A DNA stretch of 36,997 nucleotides, from assembly GCA_040219085.1 (NCBI GenBank), contig JAVJTC010000025.1, positions 1 through 36,997 on the forward strand. Reading direction: 5' to 3'. The position numbers and the translations under genes are program-made. The notes beneath the pieces are model-generated. The model searched no databases and was not told where the DNA came from. It saw only the letters and a program-made list of their open reading frames with translations. Below are positions 7,921 to 15,377 of the stretch, one piece after another. The stretch comes from Acidimicrobiales bacterium (lineage in GTDB: Bacteria; Actinomycetota; Acidimicrobiia; Acidimicrobiales; JAVJTC01). Each line of letters starts with the position of its first letter. Within the stretch, counting starts at the first letter, position 1.

Positions 7921-9609
7921 ATGACCAACTACTACACCGAGTTCTCACCGACGTTCGAGGACCGCTCCGACTGGGCGTCGCCGACGGTGCTGCGCCACCA
8001 CGCGGAGGCCCGACCCGACTCCGTCTACCTCGACGTGCCGTGGGAGGGGATCTCGCTGACCTACGCCGAGACGCTGGCACAGGCCACGGCGATCGGCCGC
8101 GGGATGCTCGAGGCCGGCGCGTCGCCCGGTGACCGGCTCCTCATCATGATCCCGAACTGCTCCGAGTACATCCTCGGCTGGCTCGGCTCGGCCTGCGCGG
8201 GCCTCGCCGAGGTCCCGATCAACACCGCCTACAAGGGCGCGTTCCTCGAACACCAGACCCGCACCGTCACGCCCACGCTCGCGCTGGTGGATCCCGCCTA
8301 TGCGGACCGGTTCGTCGACGTCGCCGACGCCGCCGAGACTGTGAAGCGCTTCGTCCTCGTCGGCGGGGACGACGCCTCCCGTGCCGAGGCCCGTTCCCTG
8401 CTCGAAGGTGCCGGCTTCGCCGTGGGGACGTGGGAGGAACTCGTCGCCGCGGGCGAGGCGAGCGACGCGGAACTCCCGGAGGTGCGCTACTGCGACCTCG
8501 GCTCGGTGTTCTTCACCTCGGGCACCACGGGCCTGTCCAAGGGCGTGATGATGCCCCACGCCCACATGCACATGTTCGCCGACCAGGCCGTGTCGCTCAC
8601 CCGCTGCACACCCGACGACGTCTACATGACGACCGGTCCCCTGTTCCACGGCAACAGCTCGTTCCTCGGTGCGTACCCTGCGCTCATCGCGGGCGCCCGC
8701 TACGTGATGCAGGAACGTTTCAGCGCCACCCGCTGGATCGACCAGATCCGCGACAGCGGCGCCACCATCACCAACTTCGTCGGCGTGATGATGGACTTCG
8801 CCTGGCAACAGGAGGAGCGTCCCGACGACGCCGACAACGACCTGCGCTGCATCTTCGCCGCTCCCACCGCCCACTCGTTCATGGACGGGTTCAAGGAACG
8901 TTTCGGCGTGGAGGAGTTCGTCGAGGTGTTCGGACTCACCGAGACCTGTTGTCCGATCCTCAGCCCCTACGGGGTGGAGCGGCCGCCCGGCGCTGCGGGG
9001 CTCGTGAACAACGAGTGGTTCGACGTCCGCCTCGTGGACCGCGAGACCGACGAGGAGGTCCCCGTCGGTGAGGTCGGCGAGATGGTCGTCCGTGGGAAGG
9101 TCCCGTGGATCCACTCGACCGGCTACTTCGCCATGGGTGACAAGACGGCCGAGAGCTTCCGCAACCTGTGGTGGCACACCGGCGACGGCCTGCGCCGCGA
9201 CGAGTACGGCTGGCACTACTTCGTCGACCGGATGAAGGACGCCATCCGCCGAAGGGGCGAGAACATCTCCAGCTTCGAGGTCGAGCAGGCGCTGCTGCCG
9301 CACCCCGCGGTGCACGAGGTGTCCGTGGTCGCCGTCCCCGCCGACCAGGAGGCCGGCGAGGACGAGGTCATGGCCTTCGTCGTGTTGAGCGAGGGCGCCG
9401 AACTCGACCCGACGGAGTTCTGGGAGTACGCCGAGACACGGCTCCCCTACTTCGCCGTGCCCCGCTACGTCCGGGTGATCGACGAACTGCCCAAGACGCC
9501 CTCCGAGAAGGTCCGCAAGGTGGAGCTCCGCAACATCGGAGCGGATGACCAGACCCATGACCGTGGCCCCACCGCCCGGGGCCGCCGCGACGGCACGAAG
9601 GGGGCCTGA
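7921..9609 (+). CDS. Acyl-CoA synthetase (AMP-forming)
   Basis: A 562-residue ANL-superfamily ligase that activates a carboxylic acid through an acyl-AMP to its CoA thioester. The phosphate-binding loop TSGTTGLSKG lies at about 199-208, the FGLTE core near 336-341, the HTGD Asp near 420, and the hinge/Arg-Lys region DRMKDAIRRRGENIS near 433-447. The C-terminal catalytic Lys region is TPSEKVRK (about 525-532). The pattern, with the RRRGENIS hinge, resembles crotonobetaine/carnitine-CoA ligase-like members. I chose ATG 7921 (MTNYYTEF) rather than the in-frame ATG at 7789, which would overlap the previous gene and add a low-quality leader; an AGGGAA lies just upstream. It ends 2 bases before the next gene. 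Probably the entry step of the pathway encoded by the two divergent operons. Confidence 0.92.
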   Translation: MTNYYTEFSPTFEDRSDWASPTVLRHHAEARPDSVYLDVPWEGISLTYAETLAQATAIGRGMLEAGASPGDRLLIMIPNCSEYILGWLGSACAGLAEVPINTAYKGAFLEHQTRTVTPTLALVDPAYADRFVDVADAAETVKRFVLVGGDDASRAEARSLLEGAGFAVGTWEELVAAGEASDAELPEVRYCDLGSVFFTSGTTGLSKGVMMPHAHMHMFADQAVSLTRCTPDDVYMTTGPLFHGNSSFLGAYPALIAGARYVMQERFSATRWIDQIRDSGATITNFVGVMMDFAWQQEERPDDADNDLRCIFAAPTAHSFMDGFKERFGVEEFVEVFGLTETCCPILSPYGVERPPGAAGLVNNEWFDVRLVDRETDEEVPVGEVGEMVVRGKVPWIHSTGYFAMGDKTAESFRNLWWHTGDGLRRDEYGWHYFVDRMKDAIRRRGENISSFEVEQALLPHPAVHEVSVVAVPADQEAGEDEVMAFVVLSEGAELDPTEFWEYAETRLPYFAVPRYVRVIDELPKTPSEKVRKVELRNIGADDQTHDRGPTARGRRDGTKGA

Positions 9610-9611
9610 CC

Positions 9612-10472
9612 ATGAGCGAAGCCGGTACCGAGATCGACCGCCAGACCGAGATCTGGGTGTCGCCCACCGGTCGCGGTCGCGTGATGGCGATGGACTCCGC
9701 GTACGACGTCAACCCCGCCAACCGGGGCACTGACATCTGCGTCAACTCGTCCTACTGCGGCGTGCTGCCCGCACGTTTCATCGCGGAAGCCGCTCCCCGG
9801 GGCGCGATCGGCATGGACTGCGGCATCGGTCCGGAGGGCTCGGCGATCGCCGGGCTCTGGTATCTCGAGGCGCTCGCGATACCGGGCGCGGTCGCCGACG
9901 TAATGACCGCGCACCTGGGCGACGGGGTCCACCTCCACGACCACGGCATCATCTCGTTCCGCAACCAGCCGGCCGCCGACTGCGGCGTGGACGTCGGGAT
10001 GTCGGTGCGGGAAGCCGCCCAGGTCATGCTCGAGAACGACCCGGTCACCGCGTCCGCCTCGGAGATCACCAACCGGACGGTCATGGAGACCTCCGCCGAC
10101 GGTCGCCACGTCATCGCGACCGACTCGATCGCGTTCGGGACCGACGAGGACACCGGCCGCAACGTCCTGGTCACGGCCGGCCACACGGGCCGCAGCGCCG
10201 TCCCCTACCTGCGGCGGTGCTCACCGTGGGGGTTCATCTGCTCCGACGGTGGACGCGGCATGGACGACTCCGGCATGGCCGGCATGGTCATCGTCGAGGA
10301 GGACGGACTCGCCGGAGCCACCGTCGACGCGACGAAGGCCCGCATGGGTAGCGGGCTGTCCCACTACCACGACGGGATCATCTCGGCGGCCAACTCGCTG
10401 GCCCGGGCCCGCGGTGTCGAGATCGGGATGTCGTGCCCCGAGGCCGCACACCTCCTGCTCCAGAAGGACTGA
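9612..10472 (+). CDS. Unrecognised protein made of two similar ~143-residue halves
   Basis: I do not recognise this 286-residue protein. It consists of two homologous halves. Residues 63-143 align without gaps to 206-286, about 31 of 81 positions identical by hand count, and the similarity extends back to MAMDS (26-30) against IATDS (168-172). Each half ends with a D-H/D-GIIS segment, then GV-(D/E)-(V/I)-GMS, EAA and a Leu-rich tail. Conserved DxGxG near the start of each aligned block and several conserved Gly suggest ligand- or metal-binding loops, but this is speculation. No signal peptide or membrane segment. ATG 9612 lies 2 bases after the ligase stop, so it is co-translated with it and probably serves the same pathway. 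A set of 18-base repeats overlaps its 3' end. Confidence 0.8.
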   Translation: MSEAGTEIDRQTEIWVSPTGRGRVMAMDSAYDVNPANRGTDICVNSSYCGVLPARFIAEAAPRGAIGMDCGIGPEGSAIAGLWYLEALAIPGAVADVMTAHLGDGVHLHDHGIISFRNQPAADCGVDVGMSVREAAQVMLENDPVTASASEITNRTVMETSADGRHVIATDSIAFGTDEDTGRNVLVTAGHTGRSAVPYLRRCSPWGFICSDGGRGMDDSGMAGMVIVEEDGLAGATVDATKARMGSGLSHYHDGIISAANSLARARGVEIGMSCPEAAHLLLQKD

Positions 10473-10511
10473 CTTCTCCAGCAGGACTGACTTCTCCCGC
10501 AGGACTCAGGA
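10458..10511. repeat. 18-bp tandem repeat spanning a stop codon
   Basis: Three consecutive 18-base units begin at 10458, 10476 and 10494, each starting CTCC(A/C)G(A/C)AGGACT. The first encodes the end of the preceding gene (LQKD and the TGA stop); the second repeats that end with its stop; the third is diverged. Two more partial relatives (CTCCAGAGAGACCGACT at 10521 and CTCCAGAAGGACCG at 10540) follow. The structure is a serial duplication of the gene's 3' end into the spacer. Confidence 0.75.
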
Positions 10512-10562
10512 CCGATCCTGCTCCAGAGAGACCGACTGTCTCCAGAAGGACCGGGCGCCCGG

Positions 10563-11387
10563 TTACCGCAGAGGCGGAGTGCCGGGACGCGGCAGCAGTC
10601 CGAGCAGCACCTGCATCATCCCCCCGTCGACCTCGAGATTCTGTCCGTTGACATAGCTGGATCCGTCACTCAGCAACCAGGCGATCACCGACGCGACCTC
10701 GCGGGGGTCGGCGAACCTACGGCTGGCGACCATCGAGAGTCGCCGGGCGCGGGTCTCGGGATCGGCCAGGAAGCCCTGAGCCATCGGTGTCTCCATGATC
10801 CCGGGGCTCACGGCATTCGCCCGCAGGCCGGCAGGGCCCCATTCCACCGCCGCCTGGCGGGCGAGCATGACGACCGCCGCCTTCGTCGGGGAGTAGGCGC
10901 CGCTGTTGGGTTGGGGCGCGCCGGCGGCGACGGAACCGATGTTGACGATGCTGCCCGATCCCCGCTCGAGCATCACGCGCCCCACGTGCTGGGTGCACAG
11001 GAAGGTGCCGCGCAGGTTGACGGCGACGAGGCGGTCCCACTCCGCCACGTCGAGGTCCTCGAGGCGTTCGAAACCGATGACGCCCGCATTGTTGACCAGA
11101 CCGTCGATCCGCCCGAACTCCTCGATGGTCTCGCCGACGGCACCGCGCACCGAGCCCTCGTCGGCGACGTCGCAGCGGACGGCCCGCGCGGTGCCGCCGT
11201 CTGCTCCCACCTCGTCGACCACGCCCTGAGCGGCATCGAGGTCCACGTCGAAGAGAACGACCGATGCGCCCTGCTCACCCGCGAACCGCGCCGTCGTCGC
11301 GCCCAGGCCCTGTCCGGCACCGGTGACGACCACGACCTTTCCGTCGAGACCCGTCAGGTCGCCTCGTGCTCCCATGCCATCCCCCAT
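10563..11387 (-). CDS. SDR family oxidoreductase
   Basis: A 274-residue classical short-chain dehydrogenase. TGAGQGLG is at 22-29, NNAG at 99-102, and the catalytic residues are Ser152, Tyr165 and Lys169 (YSPTK). It ends with the typical YVNGQNLEVDGGMMQ and a short tail. ATG at 11375 (fifth residue) is an equally possible start. It is a single gene on the minus strand, convergent with the repeat-protein gene and divergent from the MFS gene. Probably an alcohol/ketone interconversion; the substrate is unknown. Co-regulation with the MFS exporter or importer across the shared upstream region is possible. Confidence 0.9.
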   Translation of the reverse strand: MGDGMGARGDLTGLDGKVVVVTGAGQGLGATTARFAGEQGASVVLFDVDLDAAQGVVDEVGADGGTARAVRCDVADEGSVRGAVGETIEEFGRIDGLVNNAGVIGFERLEDLDVAEWDRLVAVNLRGTFLCTQHVGRVMLERGSGSIVNIGSVAAGAPQPNSGAYSPTKAAVVMLARQAAVEWGPAGLRANAVSPGIMETPMAQGFLADPETRARRLSMVASRRFADPREVASVIAWLLSDGSSYVNGQNLEVDGGMMQVLLGLLPRPGTPPLR

Positions 11388-11490
11388 CGTCGTCGCCGCA
11401 CCAGCCGATTGGTATCGCAGCGGGATCGGTGATCATAGTGAGACCCGTGTCGCCGGGGGCCCGAGCCCCACGGGAGCGCAGGGGGAGGCC
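11388..11490. promoter_or_regulatory. Divergent promoter region (SDR / MFS)
   Basis: The spacer carries a minus-strand -10-like TATGAT (complement of 11432-11437) for the SDR gene. It also has a plus-strand TTGGTA (11409-11414) with CATAGT (11434-11439), a rather long 19-base spacing, for the MFS gene. The two overlap. The calls are by eye and weak. The MFS ribosome site AGGGGGAGG just before 11491 is strong. Confidence 0.25.
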
Positions 11491-12699
11491 ATGAGCCGGG
11501 CTTCAGCGGACCGGACGCCATCAACCGTTGCGATCGTCGGCGTCAGCGGACTGGCCGTCGGTCTCGGCGCGGCCGCCGTCAACACGGTCGGCTACCTCAC
11601 GCCGTTCATCCGCGACGACCTCGACATCGGTCGCGGCCTCATCGGCGCCGTGTCGAGCACGTTCTTCGCCGCCACCGGGGTCGCTTCGTTCCTACTGCCG
11701 TGGCTGGCGGTGCGTCTCGGAACGCGCCGGACTCTCGTGGCGACACTCGCTCTGATCGCGGGCGGCGTCGCTCTGGCAGCCGGCGTCGGTGCACTACTGA
11801 CGCTCTTCGTATACGCAGCGCTCGCAGGCGTCTCGTATTCACTCATCACGATCACGACCAACAGCGCCGTGGGAGCCGCGATGCCGTTGCGGCGCCGGGC
11901 GTCGGGACTCACGGCGAAGACCGCCGGTGGACCCGTGGTGTCGTCGTGCTTCGCCCTCGCAGCGGGCGCACTCGCCCCGACCATCGGGTGGCGCGGCGTG
12001 CTCGGCATCCTGGGAGGGTTCGCGCTCCTCGCAGCCGCCCTTTCGCTGCGGACATTCGGGGACCGGCGACCCGAGATAGCGACACCGGCACTCGGCGGTG
12101 ACGGCCGCGGTTCAGGGCTGGGGAGCGCGGTGCTGCTGCTCGCGGCCAGCGGCTTCTTCCTAGACGCCGGTGCGCTCCCGACGTTCGCGTGGTTGGTGGA
12201 GTTCCTCCGGGACGAGGTCGGGCTGTCATCGGGCGGAGCCGGCGTCGTCACGGCGGTGTCGACGGCCTCGGGGGTGGTGGGGATGATGGCCGTGGCCGTG
12301 CTGTCGGACCGACTCGGCCCCGATCGTCGTCTGAGCCTGCTCACGGCCACGCTGCTGTTCACCGCGCTCGCCTGCCTCGTGATGCTGACAGCGACCGAGG
12401 ACAGGCTTGCGCCGATCTTCGCCGCAGCGATCGTCGCGATCGTGATGTTCACCGGCGCCGTGGGCCTGCTGCACGCGGCCATCGTCGACCTCGCGCCCGA
12501 TTCCGTAGAGCAGGCAACGGGCATCGTGATGACCGGCTTCTATCTCGGTGGTCTCCTGTCACCGTTGGGCTTCGGGTTGCTCGTGGACGCGTCGGGATAC
12601 GACCTCGCGTGGGGAGTGTCCGCGGCCGTCCTGGGCGCCGGAACCGTGACCTCTGGGCTCGCGACGTGGCTGGGAGCCCGACGCGTCCCGACCGTCTAG
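11491..12699 (+). CDS. MFS transporter
   Basis: A 402-residue polytopic membrane protein with the hydrophobic pattern of a 12-helix major facilitator. After helix 2 there is LAVRLGTRRTL, corresponding to the family's loop 2-3 signature region. Between helices 8 and 9 there is SDRLGPDRRLS, the matching loop in the second half. The start is ATG 11491 because of the strong AGGGGGAGG in front; a longer frame from 11323 would run into the divergent SDR gene and has no ribosome site. Substrate and direction are unknown; closest in style to the CynX/oxalate-formate-like carriers of small organic anions. It converges with the SnoaL-like gene, and their stop codons share the CTAG at 12696-12699. Confidence 0.9.
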   Translation: MSRASADRTPSTVAIVGVSGLAVGLGAAAVNTVGYLTPFIRDDLDIGRGLIGAVSSTFFAATGVASFLLPWLAVRLGTRRTLVATLALIAGGVALAAGVGALLTLFVYAALAGVSYSLITITTNSAVGAAMPLRRRASGLTAKTAGGPVVSSCFALAAGALAPTIGWRGVLGILGGFALLAAALSLRTFGDRRPEIATPALGGDGRGSGLGSAVLLLAASGFFLDAGALPTFAWLVEFLRDEVGLSSGGAGVVTAVSTASGVVGMMAVAVLSDRLGPDRRLSLLTATLLFTALACLVMLTATEDRLAPIFAAAIVAIVMFTGAVGLLHAAIVDLAPDSVEQATGIVMTGFYLGGLLSPLGFGLLVDASGYDLAWGVSAAVLGAGTVTSGLATWLGARRVPTV

Positions 12700-13247
12700 A
12701 AGCGCGGCTCGGGGGTGCGCCCGTCGCCGACGTCGGCTCCGACCTGCGCTGGCGCCGGTTCCGTGCCCGGCCAACGGATCCTCAACGTGTCCGCGAAGCC
12801 CTTGTCCATCTCGGACAACTTGAGCACGTACAAGATGCGCGTCTTGCGCTCGTGGAAGAGCCACTTCCCGTCGACCCGCCGGTAGTCGTCGTGATAGCGC
12901 AGAGCCACCCAGACGGTGTCGCCCTCGATCGTCAACTCCGCGTGGGCGCAGACGAGCCCGGTGGCCACGTCGTCGTCGACGAAGGTGATCTCGTGCGAAT
13001 GTGGATAGTGGTACGAGGCCACGTACGCGTCGGTGCGGGCCTTGTAGTACTCGACGATGGCATCGGTTCCCACAGACCGGCCCATCGCCGAGTCGAACAC
13101 CGCGTCGGGGGTGTACTGACCTGCGAGCGACTCCCAGTCCCGGTCGTCGACCGAGCGTCCGTACCGTGCGACGAGTGCCCGCAGCTCCTCGCGGTCCTCG
13201 AGACGTCGTACCCGCGCCGCGAGCTCGCTCAGCTCATCTGCGCTCAT
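12696..13247 (-). CDS. SnoaL-like / NTF2-fold protein
   Basis: A 183-residue protein with the cone-shaped NTF2-like fold pattern typical of the SnoaL_4 group. It begins with an N-terminal helix ELRALVARYGRSVDDRDWESL, then FTPDA-like QYTPDAVFD, then GTDAIVEYYKAR, and strand-rich HAELTIEGDTVWVALRYHDDYRRVDGKW. Members include small hydrolases, isomerases and dehydratases acting on steroid- or polyketide-like compounds, as well as non-enzymatic proteins. No decisive catalytic residue set can be assigned. About 30 C-terminal residues after the fold are Pro/Gly/Asp-rich. ATG 13247 has GGGAGCG upstream. It is divergent from the TRAP operon; a link to that substrate is possible but unproven. Confidence 0.82.
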   Translation of the reverse strand: MSADELSELAARVRRLEDREELRALVARYGRSVDDRDWESLAGQYTPDAVFDSAMGRSVGTDAIVEYYKARTDAYVASYHYPHSHEITFVDDDVATGLVCAHAELTIEGDTVWVALRYHDDYRRVDGKWLFHERKTRILYVLKLSEMDKGFADTLRIRWPGTEPAPAQVGADVGDGRTPEPRF

Positions 13248-13295
13248 CGCAGCGCTCCCGGAACGCTGGAATCGCTTCGTCGTACGTCCGTCACC

Positions 13296-13305
13296 ATCAC
13301 GTGAT
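13296..13305. promoter_or_regulatory. ATCACGTGAT palindrome
   Basis: A perfect 10-base palindrome lies in the 216-base divergent spacer between the SnoaL-like gene and dctP. Its position upstream of the TRAP promoter candidate makes it a plausible operator half-site pair, but the cognate regulator is unknown. Confidence 0.3.
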
Positions 13306-13390
13306 CCCCCTTGTATCGAGGCCTCGCGGCCGGAACGGCCAAACTAACAAACCGCTGGCAGCGCCGGCTCAGCTCACGGGATGCCGGAGC

Positions 13391-13419
13391 TTGCAACTAC
13401 CACGGGGGCAAAGTACAAA
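13391..13419 (+). promoter_or_regulatory. Candidate promoter of the TRAP operon
   Basis: TTGCAA (13391-13396) and TACAAA (13414-13419) are separated by exactly 17 bases, a fair sigma-70-type match. Transcription would begin near 13426, about 38 bases before the dctP ATG. The ribosome site is the GGGGGAAC run before 13464. Confidence 0.45.
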
Positions 13420-13463
13420 CAGTCGGACTCAGACACCACGACGTACAACAGGGGGAACGTTCG

Positions 13464-14750
13464 ATGGCAACTGCTTCAACGGGGGATCGCGCGCGCAAGA
13501 GGCCGGTCTGGGTGTTGATCATCGCCCTACTGGCGGTCTTCTCACTGATCGCCGCGGCATGCGGCGACGATGACGACGACACTTCCGCCGGCGGCGACGA
13601 CGGAGCCGCATCCGACGACGGCAGCTCCAGCGACGACGGAGCCGCATCCGACGACGGCAGCTCCAGCGACGACGGAGCCGCATCCGACGACGGAGCCGCA
13701 TCCGACGACGGCATGGTCGAGTACGAAGAGATCGAACTCCAGATGGCGAGCTTCCTCTCGCCCACGACGTCGCAGGGTGTTGCGATCACCCGGTGGATCG
13801 AGGAGCTCGAGAGCCGCACGGACGGCGCCGTCACCGTCGAGGTGTTCTGGGACGGAGCGCTGCTGGGCGGCACCGAGATCCGCGACGCCTGCGTCGACGG
13901 CCGCATCGCCCTCTGCCACTACACCTACGCGTACACCCCGGCGGACTTCCCGCTGAGCTCGATCGTCGAGGTCCCGTTCCTCGGCGGCAACCTGGGCGCC
14001 CAGGCCGTCGCTCTCAACGAGCTGTACGCCAACAACGCCGACTTCCGCGCCGAGTTCGAAGAGGGCGCGGGCACCAAGGTCCTGTCCTTCATCGGTGTTC
14101 CGGCACCGATCACCGGCACCACCGAGCCTGTCACCTCGATCGACTGGTTCGACGGCAAGAACGTCCGCGCCAGCGGCTTCTACGTGCGGGCACTCGAGTT
14201 CGTCGGGGCGAACCCCGTCGCCATCCCGGTCAACGAGGCGTACGAGGCCATGCAGCGGGGCACGGTGGACGCCTACGGCGGCCTGATCCTCGACGTGATC
14301 GCACCGTTGTCCCTGCAGGAGGTGGGGCCCTACATCCACGACGCCGGGCTCGGCCACTTCGCCATGACCACCTGGGGCATGTCCCTCGACCAGTGGAACT
14401 CCCTGTCGCCGGAACTCCAGGCGCTTCTGGACGAGATCAACGCCATGTACCCGCAGTGGCTCGTCGAGGCCGATACGGCCTCGACCGTGACCGCCTGCAA
14501 CACCATCCTCGACGACGGCGGCGAGGTCATCATCTGGGACGAGGCCGAGACACAGCGCTGGGCCGACGCCATCGGCGACGCGCCACTCGAAGACTGGCTG
14601 GCCAAGGCCGCCGACGCCGGCGTGGCCGACCCCCAGGCGATGTACGACGAGTTCGTGGGCTACTACGAGGCAGCGAACACCACCGGCGAATTCGCCGACG
14701 TCCCGACGCCCATGGAGGCCTGCTTCGAAATCCAAGAGGCACGTGGCTGA
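13464..14750 (+). CDS. dctP: TRAP transporter substrate-binding lipoprotein
   Basis: A 428-residue DctP-family solute-binding protein of a TRAP transporter, which delivers an organic acid or similar solute to the DctQM permease. It begins with a lipoprotein signal (KRPVWVLIIALLAVFSLIAA, lipobox Cys33). An unusually acidic, repetitive linker of Asp/Gly/Ala/Ser follows at 34-83. The binding domain (about 87-428) includes KNVRASGFYVRALEFVGANP and Arg235, the position that in the family usually salt-bridges the substrate carboxylate. ATG 13464 is preferred over an upstream in-frame ATG (13311) because it follows GGGGGAAC and is immediately before the signal. Its stop overlaps the dctQ start by 8 bases. 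The leader and linker are nearly the same as in the two other binding lipoproteins in this window. Confidence 0.93.
   Translation: MATASTGDRARKRPVWVLIIALLAVFSLIAAACGDDDDDTSAGGDDGAASDDGSSSDDGAASDDGSSSDDGAASDDGAASDDGMVEYEEIELQMASFLSPTTSQGVAITRWIEELESRTDGAVTVEVFWDGALLGGTEIRDACVDGRIALCHYTYAYTPADFPLSSIVEVPFLGGNLGAQAVALNELYANNADFRAEFEEGAGTKVLSFIGVPAPITGTTEPVTSIDWFDGKNVRASGFYVRALEFVGANPVAIPVNEAYEAMQRGTVDAYGGLILDVIAPLSLQEVGPYIHDAGLGHFAMTTWGMSLDQWNSLSPELQALLDEINAMYPQWLVEADTASTVTACNTILDDGGEVIIWDEAETQRWADAIGDAPLEDWLAKAADAGVADPQAMYDEFVGYYEAANTTGEFADVPTPMEACFEIQEARG
13596..13715 (+). repeat. 36-bp coding repeat in dctP linker
   Basis: A 36-base unit starting GACGACGGAGCCGCATCC is present at 13596 and 13632, and again from 13668 in an 18-base shortened form repeated once more. 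It encodes the (G)AASDDGSSSDD type linker between the lipidated Cys and the binding domain. The number of copies is likely to vary by slippage or recombination. Confidence 0.85.
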
Positions 14751-15369
14751 CACGGCCGCTGAAGGGACGGCTGCCGGTTCGAGCCGGCAGCCGTCCCTTC
14801 GCCCTCCCGGCGCGGCGGCAGCCCACGGTGTCCGCCTGACGATTCAGTGGATCTCGCGGATCATGGCCTGGATCTCCGGGCTCATGATCCTGCTCATGAT
14901 GGGCCTCGTCGTGGCGGAGGTCGTGCTCCGCAAGTACTTCAACACCACGCTCAAGGGCACCATCGAGTACAGCGAGATACTGCTCGTCTTCATCGTGTTC
15001 GGCGCGATCGCGCACGCGCAGCAGATCGGTGGGCACGTCAAGACGGAGCTGGTGACATCGCGTCTACCGCCGCGCATCGGCGGCTACGTCCGGGCGGTCG
15101 GCCTGGTCATCGTCGCGGCCCTGCTCATCTGGATGACCCAGGCGACACTCGCCCGTGGCCTCGACTCGATGGAATCGGGCGAGTCCCGTGTGGGGGTCAA
15201 GGAGGTCCCGATCTGGCCGGCGCGCCTGGCCATTCCCGTCGGACTGTTCTTTCTGGCGCTCGAGACGCTCTTCACCGCATGGGATGCCCTGCGCGTGGCC
15301 CACGGACACGAACCGCCCTCTGACGGCCCGCCCGAGGGCGGCGACCCGACCACACCCGAGGGGTACTAG
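14743..15369 (+). CDS. dctQ: TRAP transporter small permease subunit
   Basis: A 208-residue DctQ-family membrane protein with four predicted helices: about 41-63, 78-95, 115-135 and 165-185. The EVVLRKYFN segment after helix 1 and the ESRVGVKEVPIWPARLAIPVG stretch before helix 4 are typical of the family. The start is GTG at 14743, overlapping the dctP stop by 8 bases with AAGAGG just upstream. The first 30 residues are polar and low in conservation, and are encoded across a strong hairpin (14761-14800). The only alternative start, ATG 14863, would begin at helix 1 itself. Works with DctM and DctP in sodium- or proton-driven uptake. Confidence 0.88.
   Translation: MADTAAEGTAAGSSRQPSLRPPGAAAAHGVRLTIQWISRIMAWISGLMILLMMGLVVAEVVLRKYFNTTLKGTIEYSEILLVFIVFGAIAHAQQIGGHVKTELVTSRLPPRIGGYVRAVGLVIVAALLIWMTQATLARGLDSMESGESRVGVKEVPIWPARLAIPVGLFFLALETLFTAWDALRVAHGHEPPSDGPPEGGDPTTPEGY
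14761..14800 (+). promoter_or_regulatory. Strong hairpin between dctP and dctQM
   Basis: A perfect 17-base stem (14761-14777 paired with 14784-14800) with a 6-base loop TTCGAG lies 10 bases after the dctP stop and inside the dctQ reading frame. No U-run follows, so complete termination is not expected. In binding-protein operons such hairpins commonly reduce transcription or protect the upstream mRNA so that the binding protein is made in excess; that role here is inference. Confidence 0.65.
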
Positions 15370-15377
15370 GAGCGCCG

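Noticed and set aside
7945-9558. Minus-strand open frame of 537 codons
   Set aside because: Exact antisense of the acyl-CoA ligase; no motif.
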